Source: a virus. From it: DNA of 32,469 nt. This document shows, one piece after another, positions 30,079-32,469 of the stretch. Positions within the stretch are counted from its first letter, which is position 1; every line of letters starts with the position of its first letter. Below the pieces are notes generated by a model that saw nothing but the letters and a program-made list of their open reading frames with translations, was not told where the DNA came from and made no database searches. The stretch spans positions 1 through 32,469 of the IMG/VR virus record IMGVR_UViG_3300035069_000162, one strand, 5' to 3'. A program made the position numbers and the translations under genes.

Positions 30079-30264
30079 ATGAAAAAAGTTTCATTTGCAT
30101 TTATTCTTGACAACTTAACTGAATTAGGTTGGGATTACACCTGCGGTAGAATGTCAAGATCAGGTATGGAAATCTATGACGGTATTATGAGACATTGCGG
30201 TGTCTTAAAAGAAACAGAGCATTGGAATGAAGATGTCTTTGCAGAGTCTAACGGAGATTGGTAA
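30079..30264 (+). CDS. Hypothetical protein, 61 aa
   Basis: The start at ATG 30079 follows cassette D. A compact sequence (KKVSFAFILDNLTELGWDYT, then CGRMSRSGMEIYDGIMRHCG) has two Cys and alternating helices. Its stop overlaps the ATG of the ArdA-like gene (TAATG), making the two co-translated. Function unknown. Confidence 0.55.
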   Translation: MKKVSFAFILDNLTELGWDYTCGRMSRSGMEIYDGIMRHCGVLKETEHWNEDVFAESNGDW

Positions 30265-30701
30265 TGGGAAAAGCAACAGGACAAATGCAAGAAGAAACAA
30301 GAGAACTTCTTGACCATTATAATAACCTATACAACTGGGATTATAATGAAATGTGTAGGTTCATTGAAAACTATGGAGAGACATATTTTTTAACCTACTA
30401 TGACATATATCATAGACTTTGTGAAGATTATGGTACAGAGTTAGTTGATCTGTTTTCAGATTACTTTGATGTGGATACAGTACCACATTTTGAGAATATG
30501 TACGAGGGTCAATTTGAAACAGCAAAAGATTTTGCAGAATACTATTGTACTGAGGTAGATGAAGCAACAAAAAATCTACCAGATTATGTGACACTTGACT
30601 ATCAAGATATATGGGATAACAAACTCTCAAAAGAATATGTTGAAATTGATTGCTCTATGGTAGATCATACCTATGGACACATATTCAAGTTGAAGTATTA
30701 A
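30264..30701 (+). CDS. ardA: ArdA-like antirestriction protein, 145 aa
   Basis: Start at ATG 30264, with GGAG seven bases upstream (30253-30256). The second half matches ArdA style: FENMYEGQFETAKDFAEYYC corresponds to the family's F..xYxGxYxSxxDFA, then LPDYVTLDYQDIWDNKL corresponds to the LP....DYxxxxxxL step, and the protein ends in GHIFK (family GHVFR). It is acidic throughout, as expected of a DNA mimic. ArdA proteins bind type I restriction enzymes in place of DNA. The length is a little below the usual 165. It sits in the early-type region where protection against restriction would be needed. Confidence 0.6.
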   Translation: MGKATGQMQEETRELLDHYNNLYNWDYNEMCRFIENYGETYFLTYYDIYHRLCEDYGTELVDLFSDYFDVDTVPHFENMYEGQFETAKDFAEYYCTEVDEATKNLPDYVTLDYQDIWDNKLSKEYVEIDCSMVDHTYGHIFKLKY

Positions 30702-30704
30702 AAA

Positions 30705-30782
30705 GACAGTTTAAATACTGTCACACAGACTATTGTATTCTATACACAATAGATTTAATATTAGATCAGTTACAACAACACT
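30705..30782 (+). promoter_or_regulatory. Repeated stem-loop/promoter cassette, copy E
   Basis: Dyad GACAGT-TTAAAT-ACTGTC (30705-30722), perfect arms with a changed base pair compared with D and F. TGTCACA at 30719-30725, TTGTAT (30733-30738) 17 nt before TAATAT (30756-30761), with arms CTATTGT/ACAATAG forming the second stem. The leader CAGTTACAACAACACT matches copy F exactly. ATG at 30783. Confidence 0.78.
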
Positions 30783-30926
30783 ATGACTCTTAAACAACTT
30801 ATTCGAGAGTATGTCAATGACCACTTCGATCACTTTGGATTCTATCCTTATGAAGTTGAAGTAGATGGACAAGTTTACTCATACGGTGGATACTGGCAAA
30901 TTTTAGAAGATACGAGGTTCGACTAA
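30783..30926 (+). CDS. Hypothetical protein, 47 aa
   Basis: ATG 30783 directly follows cassette E. A helix (LKQLIREYVNDHFDHF) leads into a beta hairpin (YEVEVDGQVYSYGGYWQI). Stop and next ATG overlap (TAATG). Function unknown. Confidence 0.58.
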   Translation: MTLKQLIREYVNDHFDHFGFYPYEVEVDGQVYSYGGYWQILEDTRFD

Positions 30927-31189
30927 TGGTTCAACAACAGTACGTTATGCAGTTCACAACAAGAACTGACTACTATCAAAACTTTGAAATATCATTTGAT
31001 GAGTTTTGGGAAGATTATTGTAAGGAAATGGATTTTGATGAAGAGGAGTCCGATCTTAACGATTGGGATAATGAGGACTTGATGCAAGTAGCGTGGGAGT
31101 ACATTCTTAAAGACCCTGAGAAGTATAGATCAGGTAATTCTGACTATGATAACGAGGAAATTATGAACTACACATTACACAGGATTTAA
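30926..31189 (+). CDS. Hypothetical acidic protein, 87 aa
   Basis: Strongly acidic (FEISFDEFWEDYCKEMDFDE, then EESDLNDWDNEDLMQVAWEY). Aspartate and glutamate far exceed basic residues, in the style of a nucleic-acid mimic, though no family is recognised. Second gene of the cassette E transcript. Confidence 0.58.
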   Translation: MVQQQYVMQFTTRTDYYQNFEISFDEFWEDYCKEMDFDEEESDLNDWDNEDLMQVAWEYILKDPEKYRSGNSDYDNEEIMNYTLHRI

Positions 31190-31191
31190 TT

Positions 31192-31431
31192 ATGAAACAA
31201 GATTTTAACAGAGATTATCAACCAGAGGGAGTGAAGTACCATTTCCCTGATGATGACCCATATCAAGAGAGTAACGAAATTTACTACAATATGGTAGATT
31301 TTCTAGATGACTCAGAGGTACATCAAATATGGGAGATTGTGGGTAAGGCAATGGACAGAAATAATATTGTCACAACAGACAACGAAAGTTTATCTGTTAG
31401 GGTGTATGATGAAATCAGTTACGAGGATTAA
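31192..31431 (+). CDS. Hypothetical acidic protein, 79 aa
   Basis: Acidic sequence with a Pro/Tyr-rich start (YQPEGVKYHFPDDDPYQESN) and a helix (EIYYNMVDFLDDSEVHQIWE). No membrane segment. It is two bases after the previous gene and lies in a run of small genes. Function unknown. Confidence 0.55.
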   Translation: MKQDFNRDYQPEGVKYHFPDDDPYQESNEIYYNMVDFLDDSEVHQIWEIVGKAMDRNNIVTTDNESLSVRVYDEISYED

Positions 31432-31436
31432 CACTT

Positions 31437-31577
31437 ATGCCAACAGTACCAACCTATGATTTCCCCCAAAGTCCGATCCTAATAATAGGATTCTTTGGGA
31501 TCTTAGTTGCACTAGCAGTATTGTTTGTTGCAAACAAATCATATTTTTCAAGTCCATTCAATGAGGATAACAAGTAA
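31437..31577 (+). CDS. Single-helix membrane peptide, 46 aa
   Basis: The N-terminal PTVPTYDFPQ is followed by one long hydrophobic helix (ILIIGFFGILVALAVLFVAN) and a short polar tail ending FNEDNK. The stop overlaps the next ATG (TAATG). It resembles small host photosystem or cytochrome subunits in size only; I do not match it to any. It is the only membrane peptide in this acidic region. Confidence 0.55.
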   Translation: MPTVPTYDFPQSPILIIGFFGILVALAVLFVANKSYFSSPFNEDNK

Positions 31578-31795
31578 TGGAACTCACTAAAAAACAACAC
31601 GACAATCTCATAGAAATATTTGTTGAGAGGGTAGTTGACAATATGAATACTGTTCAACTTGCCGAGTATGTATCAGCAGATATGATCGAATGTTTTGGTA
31701 GTATGCCACAACAAGAGTGTATAGAGAATATGTACTCATATTATGATGAGGAATTTGTTGAAGAACTAATAGAGGAGGTTAAGGAAATTGACTAA
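31577..31795 (+). CDS. Acidic helical protein, paralogue-like to the 29703 gene, 72 aa
   Basis: The FVERVVDNMNTVQLAEYVSA, then DM segment matches the helix of the 100-residue protein at 29703 (position-for-position spacing of M, A, YV and M). The end is acidic and helical (EEFVEELIEEVKEID). A GAGGAGG near its end could serve the next gene. Function unknown. Confidence 0.58.
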   Translation: MELTKKQHDNLIEIFVERVVDNMNTVQLAEYVSADMIECFGSMPQQECIENMYSYYDEEFVEELIEEVKEID

Positions 31796-31970
31796 GTACA
31801 GAGATCAAAAAGCAACTATTTTTTCAGAGATTGCATCAATCCTCGAAGATGGGGATAATGGTACACCTTATGATTTAATAGATTTTATGATCGAATTGAT
31901 GACTAAAGATCAACTTAATCAAGTTGAGGATTTAATCACTAATCAGTATCAACAGTATCACGAGGACTAA
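31788..31970 (+). CDS. Hypothetical protein, 60 aa (probable TTG start)
   Basis: The frame opens at TTG 31788, with GGAGG (31774-31778) and AAGGA close upstream, both plausible ribosome sites. The product is helical and acidic (IFSEIASILEDGDNGTPYDL, then FMIELMTKDQLNQVEDLI), with an MTKDQL resembling the MTRDEM of the 29703 protein. Start uncertain; function unknown. Confidence 0.5.
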   Translation: MTKYRDQKATIFSEIASILEDGDNGTPYDLIDFMIELMTKDQLNQVEDLITNQYQQYHED

Positions 31971-31973
31971 TCA

Positions 31974-32135
31974 ATGTATTATGAAGAGGGATTATGGGAA
32001 TATGCCACAGATAAGGCATACGAAATGATGAAACACAGGAAACAATTTCTTGATGATGATACATTTAATTATCAAATAGAATACTGGACTAAAAAAGTAT
32101 ATCAAGAAAATTCACACTTAAGAGGTATTGATTAA
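31974..32135 (+). CDS. Hypothetical protein, 53 aa
   Basis: ATG 31974 begins three bases after the previous stop. Aromatic and helical (YYEEGLWEYATDKAYEMMKH, then NYQIEYWTKKVYQENSHL). Its stop overlaps the next start (TAATG). No motif recognised. Confidence 0.55.
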   Translation: MYYEEGLWEYATDKAYEMMKHRKQFLDDDTFNYQIEYWTKKVYQENSHLRGID

Positions 32136-32326
32136 TGTTAATGTGCAAACCAGTAAATACTTTCAAAACTGAAATATGTGTTGATTGTGGTAATCTATGT
32201 TCACTTGGAACAGGTAGATATGTCAATCGTTATGCAGTATATAACGAGGAAGTCGAGGGTTGGAGGTGTGGATTTTGTGCTGAAGAACTAGACGCACTTA
32301 TGGAAGATTTGATAGAGGACAATTAA
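32135..32326 (+). CDS. Small zinc-ribbon-like protein, 63 aa
   Basis: Two CxxC pairs, Cys15-x2-Cys18 (plus Cys22) and Cys45-x2-Cys48, are 26 residues apart with beta-type sequence between (GRYVNRYAVYNEEVEGW), the arrangement of a zinc ribbon. The C-terminal helix is acidic (LDALMEDLIEDN). It may bind nucleic acid or protein. It ends Glu-Asp-Asn-stop, with the final codons in the cassette F dyad. Confidence 0.62.
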   Translation: MLMCKPVNTFKTEICVDCGNLCSLGTGRYVNRYAVYNEEVEGWRCGFCAEELDALMEDLIEDN

Positions 32327-32395
32327 AATATTGTCACACTAACTATTGCATTATATACAAAATAGTTTTAATATTAAATCAGTTACAACAACACT
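32318..32395 (+). promoter_or_regulatory. Repeated stem-loop/promoter cassette, copy F
   Basis: Dyad GACAAT-TAAAAT-ATTGTC (32318-32335), TGTCACA at 32332-32338, TTGCAT (32346-32351) 17 nt before TAATAT (32369-32374), with AACTATT/AATAGTT forming the second stem. The leader CAGTTACAACAACACT is identical to copy E. ATG at 32396. Confidence 0.8.
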
Positions 32396-32469
32396 ATGAC
32401 CAACTATGAAGCATTATTAACTCTCATAGGAGACATCAACAACGCTTTTTGTCACTTAGAAGATGAGGA
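32396..32469 (+). CDS. Hypothetical protein, 3' end outside the window
   Basis: An open frame from the ATG after cassette F to the window edge (TNYEALLTLIGDINNAFCHL and an acidic continuation). Only 24 codons are visible; helical. It is the first gene of the cassette F transcript by analogy with the other copies. Confidence 0.5.
   Translation, partial: MTNYEALLTLIGDINNAFCHLEDE

Noticed and set aside
26302-32395. Interpretation of the six repeats as a CRISPR array
   Set aside because: The repeats are 0.5-1.8 kb apart with genes between them and have no regular spacers.

Overview
The window looks like part of a T4-type cyanomyovirus genome (a phage of marine Synechococcus or Prochlorococcus). 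Reasons: a T4 gp5-like baseplate hub gene; phage auxiliary genes related to photosynthesis (a CpeT-type phycobiliprotein lyase, a plastoquinol terminal oxidase, a PsbN-like peptide); AT-rich, tightly packed genes with stop/start overlaps, almost all on the plus strand; and T4-style late promoter octamers (TATAAATA) in front of structural genes. No tRNA, rRNA, insertion sequence or CRISPR array was seen.

Layout. (1) 1-4350: the end of a 2OG-Fe(II) oxygenase gene, the gp5-like hub, small genes and cpeT, closed by a strong hairpin terminator shared with a convergent 50-codon minus-strand gene (4372-4524). (2) 4616-6011: a one-helix membrane protein, two unknown conserved-looking genes, the terminal oxidase and a 52-residue protein. 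(3) 6060-15163: a late structural block of tail-fibre or baseplate-like proteins (441, 635, 1191, 284 and 266 residues), the last a glycine-rich adhesin, then a probable fibre accessory or chaperone gene. (4) 15201-25362: a modification-enzyme block with two tandem flavin-dependent halogenases, an unknown 267-residue protein, and seven 2OG-Fe(II) oxygenase-like genes. These are interrupted by psbN plus two small membrane peptides and followed by a possible degenerate eighth member. (5) 25359-26310: small unknown proteins. (6) 26302-32469: a hyperplastic early-type region of small acidic proteins, an SF2 helicase, an ArdA-like antirestriction protein and a possible PD-(D/E)XK nuclease.

The most striking non-coding feature is a 78-82 bp cassette present six times (26302, 28069, 29447, 29997, 30705, 32318). 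Each copy has a dyad that abuts or overlaps the upstream stop codon, then TGTCACA, a second stem-loop or dyad (weak in one copy) carrying a -35-like hexamer, a -10 box starting exactly 30 nt after TGTCACA, and a short A/C-rich leader without a Shine-Dalgarno sequence ending at the next ATG. Dyad arms change in compensation between copies. The architecture recalls the PeSL (early promoter plus stem-loop) cassettes described in T4-type enterobacterial phages and probably gives each small accessory operon its own promoter.

Working model: late promoters drive the virion genes; the halogenase/oxygenase block directly downstream of the fibre genes may modify a protein or small molecule (inference only); photosynthesis genes sustain host electron transport and pigment metabolism; and the cassette-driven genes probably act early against host functions, including restriction. 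All family assignments come from reading the translated sequence, with no database search.
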